Of a stretch of DNA of 64,000 bases, positions 18,983-26,420 are shown piece after piece. Every line of letters begins with the position of its first letter. Positions within the stretch are counted from its first letter, which is position 1. Position numbers and translations under genes: made by a program. The stretch is from Candidatus Avimuribaculum pullicola (GTDB lineage Bacteria > Bacteroidota > Bacteroidia > Bacteroidales > Muribaculaceae): contig DVKC01000006.1 of assembly GCA_018716295.1 (NCBI GenBank), positions 1-64,000 of the forward strand. The letters run 5' to 3'. A model generated the notes under the pieces. It did no database searches. It worked only from the letters and a program-made list of their open reading frames with translations, and had not been told where the DNA came from.

Positions 18983-18998
18983 TAGTGAACTATATTTG
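18983..18998 (+). promoter_or_regulatory. Possible promoter with TAGTGAACTA site
   Basis: TAGTGAACTA (18983-18992) overlaps TATATTTG (18991-18998), a match to the -7 consensus. It could drive the DUF4834 gene with a leader of about 160 nt, under the same regulator as the efflux operon. Confidence 0.4.
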
Positions 18999-19069
18999 CC
19001 TATTTACCACTTTTTACCGATATTTGTTAAACCCAAATCTAACGACTGTTTTGGGGTAAATAAAAAAGT

Positions 19070-19132
19070 CATAAAGTGACACGATGTGCAATGGCATGAT
19101 GTTTGCCCCACTTAGTTTCGTGATACTTTATG
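19070..19132. repeat. Long inverted repeat upstream of DUF4834
   Basis: CATAAAGTGACACGA (19070-19084) pairs with TCGTGATACTTTATG (19118-19132), 13 of 15 positions complementary, around a 33-nt centre. It lies between the possible promoter and the start at 19167, so it could form a leader hairpin or a protein-binding dyad. Confidence 0.55.
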
Positions 19133-19166
19133 GATTTTTCAAACACAGCTAATATACTCTAAAAAG

Positions 19167-19511
19167 ATGGGACTGTTTCTGCTCATATTACTGCTTCTGC
19201 TATTCCTGCTATTATATCCAGTTATAAAAGCAGGTTTCAAGGTATGGATGCAGATGCGCCAAATGAATAAGGCATTCCAAAACGCACAATCGCAATATGG
19301 CGGCGGGACAAGAGGGGAACAGCGCCGCACATCATCGACCGGGAACAACGAATACAAGCGGCATCGTAGGCATGGTGGCAAGATTTTCAGACCTGGCGAT
19401 GGCGAATATGTAAAATTTGAAGAAATCATCGAACAACGGCAATCAGTGCAATACGTTGAGGTAGCCGATGCCGAACCACGCATCACCGATGTCCGATATG
19501 AAGACATATAA
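19167..19511 (+). CDS. DUF4834 family membrane-anchored protein
   Basis: The 114-residue protein begins with one strongly hydrophobic segment (LFLLILLLLLFLLLYPVI). A polar linker follows, then the family signature GKIFRPGDGEYVKFEEI. The C-terminus should face the cytoplasm. DUF4834 is Bacteroidota-specific as far as I know and has no established function. It converges on crcB with 14 bp between the genes. Confidence 0.75.
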   Translation: MGLFLLILLLLLFLLLYPVIKAGFKVWMQMRQMNKAFQNAQSQYGGGTRGEQRRTSSTGNNEYKRHRRHGGKIFRPGDGEYVKFEEIIEQRQSVQYVEVADAEPRITDVRYEDI

Positions 19512-19525
19512 TCTATTTCACTGTA

Positions 19526-19903
19526 TTACAACGCTTTTACAACATTATAACCCACATACAACGCCACAAGCCCCAATACCAGGCTAAGCGCAACATAAAG
19601 AACCGCAGCAAGAAAACTGCCGCCCCTTAGCAACAAAAAACTCTCGTTGGCAAAAGTGGAAAATGTCGTAAAACCGCCACACAACCCGACTGTCAAGAAC
19701 AATCGCAAGTGGGCATTCACAATGCTGCCACGTTCGAACAGTGCAAAAAACACACCTATGGCAAAACAGCCAAGCACATTGACAACAAATGTACCCATGG
19801 GAAATGAACTTTCCCATGCTTCATGGACAACTTTACTTAAAAGATAGCGCAACACACCACCCACAAAACTACCAAAACCTATAGCCAACAATGCCTTAAA
19901 CAT
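19526..19903 (-). CDS. CrcB/Fluc fluoride channel
   Basis: The 125-residue protein has four membrane helices. Its signatures include [27 protein letters not shown] and [15 protein letters not shown], which hold the pore Asn and the TTFSTF phenylalanine track. It exports fluoride as a dual-topology dimer. A single crcB gene is present, so it should be a homodimer. No fluoride riboswitch was recognised upstream. Confidence 0.93.
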   Translation of the reverse strand: MFKALLAIGFGSFVGGVLRYLLSKVVHEAWESSFPMGTFVVNVLGCFAIGVFFALFERGSIVNAHLRLFLTVGLCGGFTTFSTFANESFLLLRGGSFLAAVLYVALSLVLGLVALYVGYNVVKAL

Positions 19904-19929
19904 TTACCACATATTTTAATTCTAAATTG

Positions 19930-19937
19930 CAAATTTA
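19930..19937 (-). promoter_or_regulatory. -7 element of crcB
   Basis: On the minus strand TAAATTTG, an exact TAnnTTTG match 26 bp before the start codon. Confidence 0.55.
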
Positions 19938-20002
19938 GAAAAAATCGTAACTACAAGTGAGAATATGGAATCTCCATTTTTGCAATTTTTATATGAAAGA
20001 GA

Positions 20003-20033
20003 TTTGATTTAAACTCTGGAATTGGTATATTTG
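20003..20033 (+). promoter_or_regulatory. Promoter of MG2/plug paralog 1
   Basis: TTTG (20003-20006), 19 bp, TATATTTG (20026-20033). The start codon is 32 bp downstream. Confidence 0.85.
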
Positions 20034-20065
20034 TAGTAATATAGAACATTTTAATATACAAAGCC

Positions 20066-22822
20066 ATGAAGGGACTGTTTTTGACATTGGCACTGTTGTT
20101 TGTTTCGGCCACAGCCATGGCGCGGGTCGATGCCGACACGCTACGGGCGAGGCTCGAAAAGCAATACTATGAATACCCTCAGGAAAAAATACACATCACC
20201 ACCGACCGTAACCACTACATGGGCGGCGACACAATCTGGCTGCGAGGACACGTGGTGAGCGCGGCTACACACGAGCCTGTGGCAGTGAGCAAATACATGT
20301 ATGTGGAACTGCGCTCGCCTTACAACACCGTCGAGCAGCGCATAAAGGTCATCGAGCGCGGAGGAGTGTATGCCGGCTATATACCGCTCGACATGCGAAT
20401 CCCCGAGGGCGACTACACAATCGTCGCTTACACCAATTTCATGAACAGCGCCGGCGAGGCATACTTCTTCAAGAAGCCAGTGGGAATACGCACGGCATAC
20501 TCACTGCGGCTCGACCTCTCGGCCCAGTTCGAGTGGGAGGAGGGCGACAAACGGCTCGTGTGCCGCATCAGCTACAAAGACCGCTCGACCAACGAGGACC
20601 GTGAACGGGAGTTCACCTACCGCACCGCCAAGGATGCCGACTGGAAGCCGTCGTGGAGGCGAAAGGGCGTGGAAACCATAAAGCTCGACCGCGACGAATA
20701 CCTTGCTGGCTACCTGCTCGTGATGTGCGACGAGTATGCCCGCTATATCCGCCTGCCGCGCAGTGCTGCCGAATATGACGTCACTTTCCACCCCGAGGGG
20801 GGCTACATAGTCCCCGGCGAGGCTTGCCGCGTGGCGTTCAAGGCAATCGACAGCTACGGCATGGGGATTCCCATCGCCGGAATCATAACCGACTCGCTCG
20901 GCAACGAGGTGACCCGCTTCAACAGCCTACACGCCGGCATGGGCAGCTTCACATTCGTGCCGCAACCGGGAATGCGCTACCGTGCCAATTGCGTCGCCCC
21001 GCGCAGCGGCGTGACAGCAACTTTCGACCTGCCCGAGGCTAACCCCGAAGCGGCAGTAATCAGTGCCGACATCATTGGCGACACACTTATCGACATCAAC
21101 GTCAAGGGCAACTGCCCGAGCGATGCTGTCGTGGCAATACAGGAACGTGGATTGATGGTATATGCAGGGCAGCTCGATGGCCGCAAGGAGTTGCGAGTGG
21201 AGTGCGGCGAACTTCAAGACGGCATTTTGCAAGTGTTGCTGCTCGACGGCGCACTGCGCCCACTCAGCGAGCGGCTTCTATTCACCCGTACCGAACATGC
21301 CGACTCGACCCGTATCACACCGTCGCGACCATACTACGAAAACCGCGACAAGGTGACGCTCACAATCGACCTTGACGGCTACGCCGACCCGACCAGCAGC
21401 GTGGCGGTGGCTGTGACCGACGACATGTTTGGCGACGAGAGCGGTAGCACAAACATACTTGCCAACCTGCTGCTACAGTCGGAGTTGCGCGGATATGTCG
21501 AGAACCCGGCTTACTACTTCGAGCGCGACGACACCACCCGACAGCGCGCGCTCGACGCGCTGATGATGACGCAGGGCTGGCGGAGGTATGACATCCCGGC
21601 TTCGCTACGCGGCGAATACCAGTATCCCACAGCTGCCATAGAGAAAAGTCAGGAAATCAGCGGCACGGTCAAGAGCCTGTGGCGTGGGCGGCCGCTCGAC
21701 GACGCAACGGTGAAAATCCTCGCAAAGCGCATAGGTTTCGCACGTGCCGTGCCGACTGACAGCCTCGGCAGGTTCCGATTCAACGGGTTCGACAACATCG
21801 AGGGCGTGGGCTACCAGCTTGAGGCAATCAACAGCAAGGGCGACACCGAGAGCAACGTGGAAATCGACCCCGAGCTGTTCCCCGATGTCGCGCCCATCGA
21901 CGCAAAGGCCAACTATGAACGCCCTACCGAGGTAAAAGTGACCACCCAGCACGACAACGCCGAGCGTATGCGCCTGTCGGCATCCGGCACCTACAACATT
22001 ATCCTCAACGAATTGATAGTTGAAGCCCACAAACCCGACATAGAAGGCAAAGACATCTCGGAATTCCTCGCCCACCGCTCGTTCGACAGCGAGTATATGG
22101 AAAAACGAGGTTATACCTCCATCGAAGAAGCAGTACGAGCAATAGGCGGGGTGAGAATCACGCCCGACGGTAATATGGTTTACCGCAACTATCCCGTGGG
22201 CGTTATTATTGACGAAGTTCCATTTTCAATCGGCGGAACGGGCGACTCTGGCTTCCCCGATGCAGCCCTAATACAAGGTGCGGCTATCAACCAACGAAGA
22301 AGCAGAGTATTTAGCGGAATCGCCAAGAAATCTCAAATAGCGGCACAGCGGGCACTTTCCACGCCTGTAGGAAGCGTGTCGTCATTTGGTGGAATGCTTC
22401 ATGAATTAGACATTCTATACCCATTCATGATGATTAAGCGTATCGACTTCTTGCAACCAGGTGCCGCACTGATATATGGGAATAATTATCCCGGTGGCGT
22501 ATTAGTAATTACTACAAAAGAAGGAGCAGACATCTCACCCGAAAAGCCATACGGAATCAAAAATTTAACACCACTTGGCTATCAAGCGCCTGCAGAATTT
22601 TATTCGCCAAAATATGAACGAGCCACAGGCAATACCTCCGACGGTAACGATATGCGCAGCACCATATATTGGAACCCCGATGTACAAATCGACGAAACAG
22701 GCACAGCTACAGTTATATTTTACGCCAACGACATCCGCCGCACTCGCTATTCGGTTGTCGTTGAGGGTGTAACAAAAATTGGCGACGTAATCCGTGCTAC
22801 TACAAAAATAAGGAAAGAATAA
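20066..22822 (+). CDS. MG2-domain/TonB plug-like secreted protein, paralog 1
   Basis: The 918-residue protein has a signal peptide (about 1-20). An alpha-2-macroglobulin MG2-like domain follows (about 38-130: EKIHITTDRNHYMGGDTIWLRG), then further Ig-like beta domains. The C-terminal region (about 690-860) resembles a TonB plug without a barrel (GVIIDEVPF, then IDFLQPGAALIYGNNYPGGVLVITTKEG). It is probably periplasmic or outer-membrane-associated. Paralog 2 (23379-26141) is almost the same over residues 24-690 and again near the C-terminus, but not in the signal peptide or in about 720-790. The function is not established. It has its own promoter. Confidence 0.75.
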   Translation: MKGLFLTLALLFVSATAMARVDADTLRARLEKQYYEYPQEKIHITTDRNHYMGGDTIWLRGHVVSAATHEPVAVSKYMYVELRSPYNTVEQRIKVIERGGVYAGYIPLDMRIPEGDYTIVAYTNFMNSAGEAYFFKKPVGIRTAYSLRLDLSAQFEWEEGDKRLVCRISYKDRSTNEDREREFTYRTAKDADWKPSWRRKGVETIKLDRDEYLAGYLLVMCDEYARYIRLPRSAAEYDVTFHPEGGYIVPGEACRVAFKAIDSYGMGIPIAGIITDSLGNEVTRFNSLHAGMGSFTFVPQPGMRYRANCVAPRSGVTATFDLPEANPEAAVISADIIGDTLIDINVKGNCPSDAVVAIQERGLMVYAGQLDGRKELRVECGELQDGILQVLLLDGALRPLSERLLFTRTEHADSTRITPSRPYYENRDKVTLTIDLDGYADPTSSVAVAVTDDMFGDESGSTNILANLLLQSELRGYVENPAYYFERDDTTRQRALDALMMTQGWRRYDIPASLRGEYQYPTAAIEKSQEISGTVKSLWRGRPLDDATVKILAKRIGFARAVPTDSLGRFRFNGFDNIEGVGYQLEAINSKGDTESNVEIDPELFPDVAPIDAKANYERPTEVKVTTQHDNAERMRLSASGTYNIILNELIVEAHKPDIEGKDISEFLAHRSFDSEYMEKRGYTSIEEAVRAIGGVRITPDGNMVYRNYPVGVIIDEVPFSIGGTGDSGFPDAALIQGAAINQRRSRVFSGIAKKSQIAAQRALSTPVGSVSSFGGMLHELDILYPFMMIKRIDFLQPGAALIYGNNYPGGVLVITTKEGADISPEKPYGIKNLTPLGYQAPAEFYSPKYERATGNTSDGNDMRSTIYWNPDVQIDETGTATVIFYANDIRRTRYSVVVEGVTKIGDVIRATTKIRKE

Positions 22823-22884
22823 AAAGTTAGCCTCGTTAACAAAAACAAAACAAAGCGGGAACAAATATTGCCCAACCTCGATAT

Positions 22885-22892
22885 TAACTTTG
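22885..22892 (+). promoter_or_regulatory. -7 element before the small RiPP-like gene
   Basis: TAACTTTG matches TAnnTTTG. It lies 62 bp after paralog 1 and about 115 bp before the small ORF at 23007. A hairpin at 22922-22952 lies between, so transcription could be attenuated. Confidence 0.5.
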
Positions 22893-22921
22893 CCTCTGTA
22901 AACATAACAGGAACTCAAAAA

Positions 22922-22952
22922 CCTCCCTGCCACGGTTTACGGAGGCTCTTTT
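22922..22952 (+). terminator. Short hairpin with T-run (terminator or attenuator)
   Basis: CCTCC (22922-22926) pairs with GGAGG (22941-22945), followed by CTCTTTT. The 5-bp stem is weak. It would end paralog 1 transcripts or attenuate the downstream small gene. Confidence 0.4.
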
Positions 22953-23006
22953 ATACTGCCACCACGAAAAACACAATTTTTATTAACCATCAAAAATTTC
23001 ATTATC

Positions 23007-23161
23007 ATGAAAAAAGTAACAGCAAAAGATTTGACTTTAGAGAAAGAAACTGTAGAAATGACAACACCGACGATTGCATGTTAACTGCCCCCGACACAGA
23101 TAACCAATGCGTACTTACTGAGCAATGCTTGGGAGTCGAAACTCGAAACTGCGCTGAATAA
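23007..23161 (+). pseudogene. Putative RiPP (lanthipeptide-like) precursor, interrupted by a -1 frameshift
   Basis: ATG 23007 opens a 25-codon ORF with a charged leader (KDLTLEKETVE, similar to LxLxKExI leaders of Bacteroidota RiPP precursors) ending in TTPTIAC and TAA at 23082. A second frame opens at ATG 23078, overlapping that stop, and runs to TAA 23159-23161. It encodes a Cys/Thr-rich tail with TDNQC, TEQC and TRNC. Joined by a -1 shift at about 23078, the two make a product of about 52 residues with four Thr-x2/3-Cys pairs, the spacing used for lanthionine rings. It may be a frameshifted gene, a base error or programmed shifting. No maturation enzyme is in the window. The reading as RiPP is inference. 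Confidence 0.45.
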
Positions 23162-23208
23162 TATCATCTATTACCATGAACAACAAAAGATGTGAAATCT
23201 TGAATGAC

Positions 23209-23292
23209 GAGGGTGTATCAAAATAGCAACCTACATAATTGCCTGTTCGTAATTGCTAATTGTTTCAGACATCGCTATTTTGATACACCCTC
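23209..23292. mobile_element. MITE-like hairpin element
   Basis: A perfect 19-bp terminal inverted repeat, GAGGGTGTATCAAAATAGC (23209-23227) and its complement (23274-23292), bounds an 84-bp element with no ORF. A near-copy of the right arm occurs at 275-292. No clear target-site duplication flanks it. It lies just upstream of the promoter of paralog 2. Confidence 0.6.
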
Positions 23293-23312
23293 TTGATCTT
23301 TTTTATTTTTCC

Positions 23313-23343
23313 TTTGTTTTCACTGACTAATATTTTATCTTTA
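23313..23343 (+). promoter_or_regulatory. Promoter of MG2/plug paralog 2
   Basis: TTTG (23313-23316), 19 bp, TATCTTTA (23336-23343), one mismatch from consensus. The start codon is 35 bp downstream. The -33 is 21 bp from the MITE-like element. Confidence 0.75.
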
Positions 23344-23378
23344 CAGAAAATATCATCAACATTTTAATATCTTCAATT

Positions 23379-26141
23379 ATGAGATGGTTGTTTGTTATTA
23401 CAATGATACTGGCAGCATCTATAGTACGAGCGCAGGGGCTGGCCGACACGCTACGGGCGAGGCTCGAAAAGCAATACTATGAATACCCTCAGGAAAAAAT
23501 ACACATCACTACCGACCGAAACCACTACATGGGCGGCGACACGATATGGCTGCGTGGCCACGTGGTGAGCGCAACAACGCACGAGCCTGTGGCAGTGAGC
23601 AAATACATGTATGTGGAACTGCGCTCGCCTTACAACACCGTCGAGCAGCGAATAAAGGTCATCGAGCGTGGCGGCGTATATGCCGGCTACATTCCGCTCG
23701 ACCTGCGCATTCCCGAGGGCGACTACACCATTGTCGCGTACACCAATTTCATGAACAGCGCGGGAGAAGCCTATTTCTTCAAAAAGCCCGTGGGAATACG
23801 CACGGCATACTCCCTGCGCCTTAACCTCTCGGCAAAATTCGAGTGGGAGGAGGGCGACAAACGGCTCGTGTGCCGCATAAGCTACAAAGACCGCTCGACT
23901 GGCGAAGACCGCGAACGCGAGTTCACCTACCGCACCATCAAGGATGCCGACTGGAAGCCTTCGTGGAGGCGGAAAGGCGTGGAAACCATAAAGCTCGACC
24001 GCGACGAGTACCTTGCCGGCTACCTGCTCGTGATGTGCGACGAGTATGCCAAGTACATACGTCTGCCGCGCAGCGTGGCCGAGTATGATGTCACTTTCCA
24101 CCCCGAGGGGGGCTACATCGTCCCCGGCGAGGCTTGCCGCGTGGCGTTCAAGGCAATTGACAGCTACGGAATGGGAATACCCATAGCCGGAATTGTGACC
24201 GACTCGCTCGGCAACGAGGTGACCCGCTTCAACAGCCTGCACGCCGGCATGGGCTACTTCACATTCGTGCCGCAGGAGGGCATGCGCTACCATGCCGAGT
24301 GCGTCGCCCCGCGTAGCGGCGTGACCGCCACTTTCGCCCTGCCCGAGGCCAACCCCGAAGCGGCAGTTATCAGTGCCGACATCGTTGGCGACACGCTCAT
24401 CGACATCAGCGTGAAGGGCAACTGCCCCGATGATGCCATAGTGGCGATACAGGAACGAGGGTTGCTAATATATGCCACAACTCTCGACAACAGCATGAAA
24501 CTGCGAGTGCGATGTAATGGCTTGCAAGAGGGCATTTTGCAAGTGCTGCTGCTCGATGGCGGGCTGCACCCACTTAGCGAGCGACTGCTATTCGCCCGAA
24601 CTGAACATGCCGACTCGACCCGTATCACACCGTCGCGACCATACTACGAAAACCGCGACAAGGTGACACTCACCATCGACCTTGACGGCTACGCCGACCC
24701 GACCAGCAGCGTGGCGGTGGCTGTCACCGACGACATGTTTGGCGACGAGAGCGGCAGCACCAACATTCTCGCCAACCTGCTGTTGCAGTCCGAGTTGCGC
24801 GGGTATGTCGAGAACCCGGCCTACTACTTCGAACGCGACGACACCACCCGCCGACGCGCGCTCGACGCGCTGATGATGACGCAGGGCTGGCGGCGGTATG
24901 ACATCCCGGCATCACTACGCGGCGAGTTCCAGTACCCCTCCGCAGCCATCGAGAAAAGCCAGGAAATAAGCGGAACGGTGAAGAGCCTGTGGCGCGGAAA
25001 GCCGCTCGACGATGCCACGGTGAAAATCCTCGCAAAGCGCATCGGGTTTGCCCGCGCAGTTCCAACCGACAGCCTCGGACGCTTCCGCTTCAACGGCTTC
25101 GACAACATCGATGGTGTGGGCTACCAGCTTGAGGCAATCAACAGCAAGGGCGACACCGAGAGCAACGTGGAAATCGACCCCGAGCTGTTCCCCGAAGTCG
25201 CCCCCATCGACGCAAAAGCCGACTATGAACGCCCTGCCGAGGCGAAAGTGACCACCCAATACGACAACGCCGAGCGTATGCGCCTCTCAGCCTCGGGCAC
25301 TTACAACATTATCCTCAACGAGCTGGTGGTAGAGGCGCACAAACCCGACCAGGAAGGCAAAGATGTCACCGAACTCCTCGCCCACCGCTCGTTCGACAGC
25401 GATTTTATCGAAGAACGCAGCTACACATCGATTGAAGAGGTAATACGCCTAATCCCGGGCATAAGAATTACACCCCAAGGGAACTTGATTTACCGCAACT
25501 TTAGCGTGGGCGTTGTTATCGACGGCGTTCCACTCTACTCGGCATATATCGGCGACGACGGATCGACATTGCAAATGAAAAACGTAGTGGACCGAATGAG
25601 GGATAGGCGCATAAAGTCGATGATGTCACAAGACATATCCGAATTGTCGCAACGTGCCACCAAAAGGGCACTTACGGAGAGCAATGGCAACACAGTGGCA
25701 TCAAGTTTCGGCATTCTGCGCGAAGTGGAGGCAGTATGCCCATTCCAACTTATCGAGCGCATCGATTTCCTGCAACCTGGTGCCGCAGTTATTTATGGGA
25801 ACGAATTTTTCGGTGGGGCATTGGTAATCACTACTAAAGACGGGGCCGACATCGAGCCCGACAAGCCATATGGAATTAAAAACATCACCCCGCTTGGCTA
25901 CCAGCAACCGGCCGAGTTCTACTCGCCAAAGTATGCCCACGCCACAGGCAACACCTCCGACGGCACTGACTCGCGCAGCACCGTATATTGGAGCCCCGAT
26001 GTGCAAATCGACGAAACCGGCACAGCCACAGTGACATTTTACGCCAACGACATTCGCCGCACCCGCTACAGTGTCCTTGTCGAGGGGGTTACCTCCAGCG
26101 GCGACCTTGTCCACACAATCGCCAAGATAAGAAAGGAATAA
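23379..26141 (+). CDS. MG2-domain/TonB plug-like secreted protein, paralog 2
   Basis: The 920-residue protein has an unrelated signal peptide (WLFVITMILAASIVRAQ) and then, from ADTLRARLEKQ onward, almost the same sequence as paralog 1. The DNA aligns without gaps at a fixed offset of 3310 bp for about 2 kb. The plug-like region (about 720-800) is different: VGVVIDGVPLYSAYIGDDG and a charged insert replace the corresponding block. The C-terminal ~110 residues converge again. This mosaic suggests tandem duplication with gene conversion at both ends and diversification of the plug. It has its own promoter, so the two copies can be regulated separately. The ligand is unknown. Confidence 0.75.
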   Translation: MRWLFVITMILAASIVRAQGLADTLRARLEKQYYEYPQEKIHITTDRNHYMGGDTIWLRGHVVSATTHEPVAVSKYMYVELRSPYNTVEQRIKVIERGGVYAGYIPLDLRIPEGDYTIVAYTNFMNSAGEAYFFKKPVGIRTAYSLRLNLSAKFEWEEGDKRLVCRISYKDRSTGEDREREFTYRTIKDADWKPSWRRKGVETIKLDRDEYLAGYLLVMCDEYAKYIRLPRSVAEYDVTFHPEGGYIVPGEACRVAFKAIDSYGMGIPIAGIVTDSLGNEVTRFNSLHAGMGYFTFVPQEGMRYHAECVAPRSGVTATFALPEANPEAAVISADIVGDTLIDISVKGNCPDDAIVAIQERGLLIYATTLDNSMKLRVRCNGLQEGILQVLLLDGGLHPLSERLLFARTEHADSTRITPSRPYYENRDKVTLTIDLDGYADPTSSVAVAVTDDMFGDESGSTNILANLLLQSELRGYVENPAYYFERDDTTRRRALDALMMTQGWRRYDIPASLRGEFQYPSAAIEKSQEISGTVKSLWRGKPLDDATVKILAKRIGFARAVPTDSLGRFRFNGFDNIDGVGYQLEAINSKGDTESNVEIDPELFPEVAPIDAKADYERPAEAKVTTQYDNAERMRLSASGTYNIILNELVVEAHKPDQEGKDVTELLAHRSFDSDFIEERSYTSIEEVIRLIPGIRITPQGNLIYRNFSVGVVIDGVPLYSAYIGDDGSTLQMKNVVDRMRDRRIKSMMSQDISELSQRATKRALTESNGNTVASSFGILREVEAVCPFQLIERIDFLQPGAAVIYGNEFFGGALVITTKDGADIEPDKPYGIKNITPLGYQQPAEFYSPKYAHATGNTSDGTDSRSTVYWSPDVQIDETGTATVTFYANDIRRTRYSVLVEGVTSSGDLVHTIAKIRKE

Positions 26142-26158
26142 AGTCCCCCCACATTGCC

Positions 26159-26169
26159 CTTGTACCACC
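26159..26169 (+). repeat. Extra copy of the 11-bp Fic operator-like arm
   Basis: CTTGTACCACC matches exactly the arms that flank the Fic gene 14-15 kb away. No second full arm follows; instead CCACCATG / CATGGTGG (26165-26172 and 26195-26202) forms a hairpin just after paralog 2. Confidence 0.5.
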
Positions 26170-26287
26170 ATGACCGCCACATCGCATTTCAGCGCATGGT
26201 GGCAGTAACGAGCCGCCATGATATGTCGGCTCCACATATTTTTACCATCTTTAACCATTGGGGGAGGGTAATTATTGCAACTATAAG

Positions 26288-26295
26288 TAAATTTG
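26288..26295 (+). promoter_or_regulatory. -7 element of the giant VCBS gene
   Basis: TAAATTTG lies 125 bp before the ATG at 26421; no well-spaced -33 was found. The implied leader is long, and no known RNA element was recognised in it. Confidence 0.45.
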
Positions 26296-26420
26296 CGATA
26301 ACCTTTAATTATTGCCTACACACTTTGCGCGATTGCCACGCACAGGCGGTTGCGCATAACGATAAACATGGGCTTCATGCGACTATATACCGAAATCATC
26401 AACAATAAAACTCCCCAAAT

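Noticed and set aside
19904..19990. Fluoride riboswitch upstream of crcB
   Set aside because: The short AT-rich leader lacks the conserved pseudoknot sequence of the fluoride riboswitch.
22868..23161. A 97-codon frame covering the RiPP-like segment
   Set aside because: Its first two thirds show no coding character and it starts before the hairpin. The leader-like peptide lies in another frame, and only the Cys-rich end of this frame seems meaningful.
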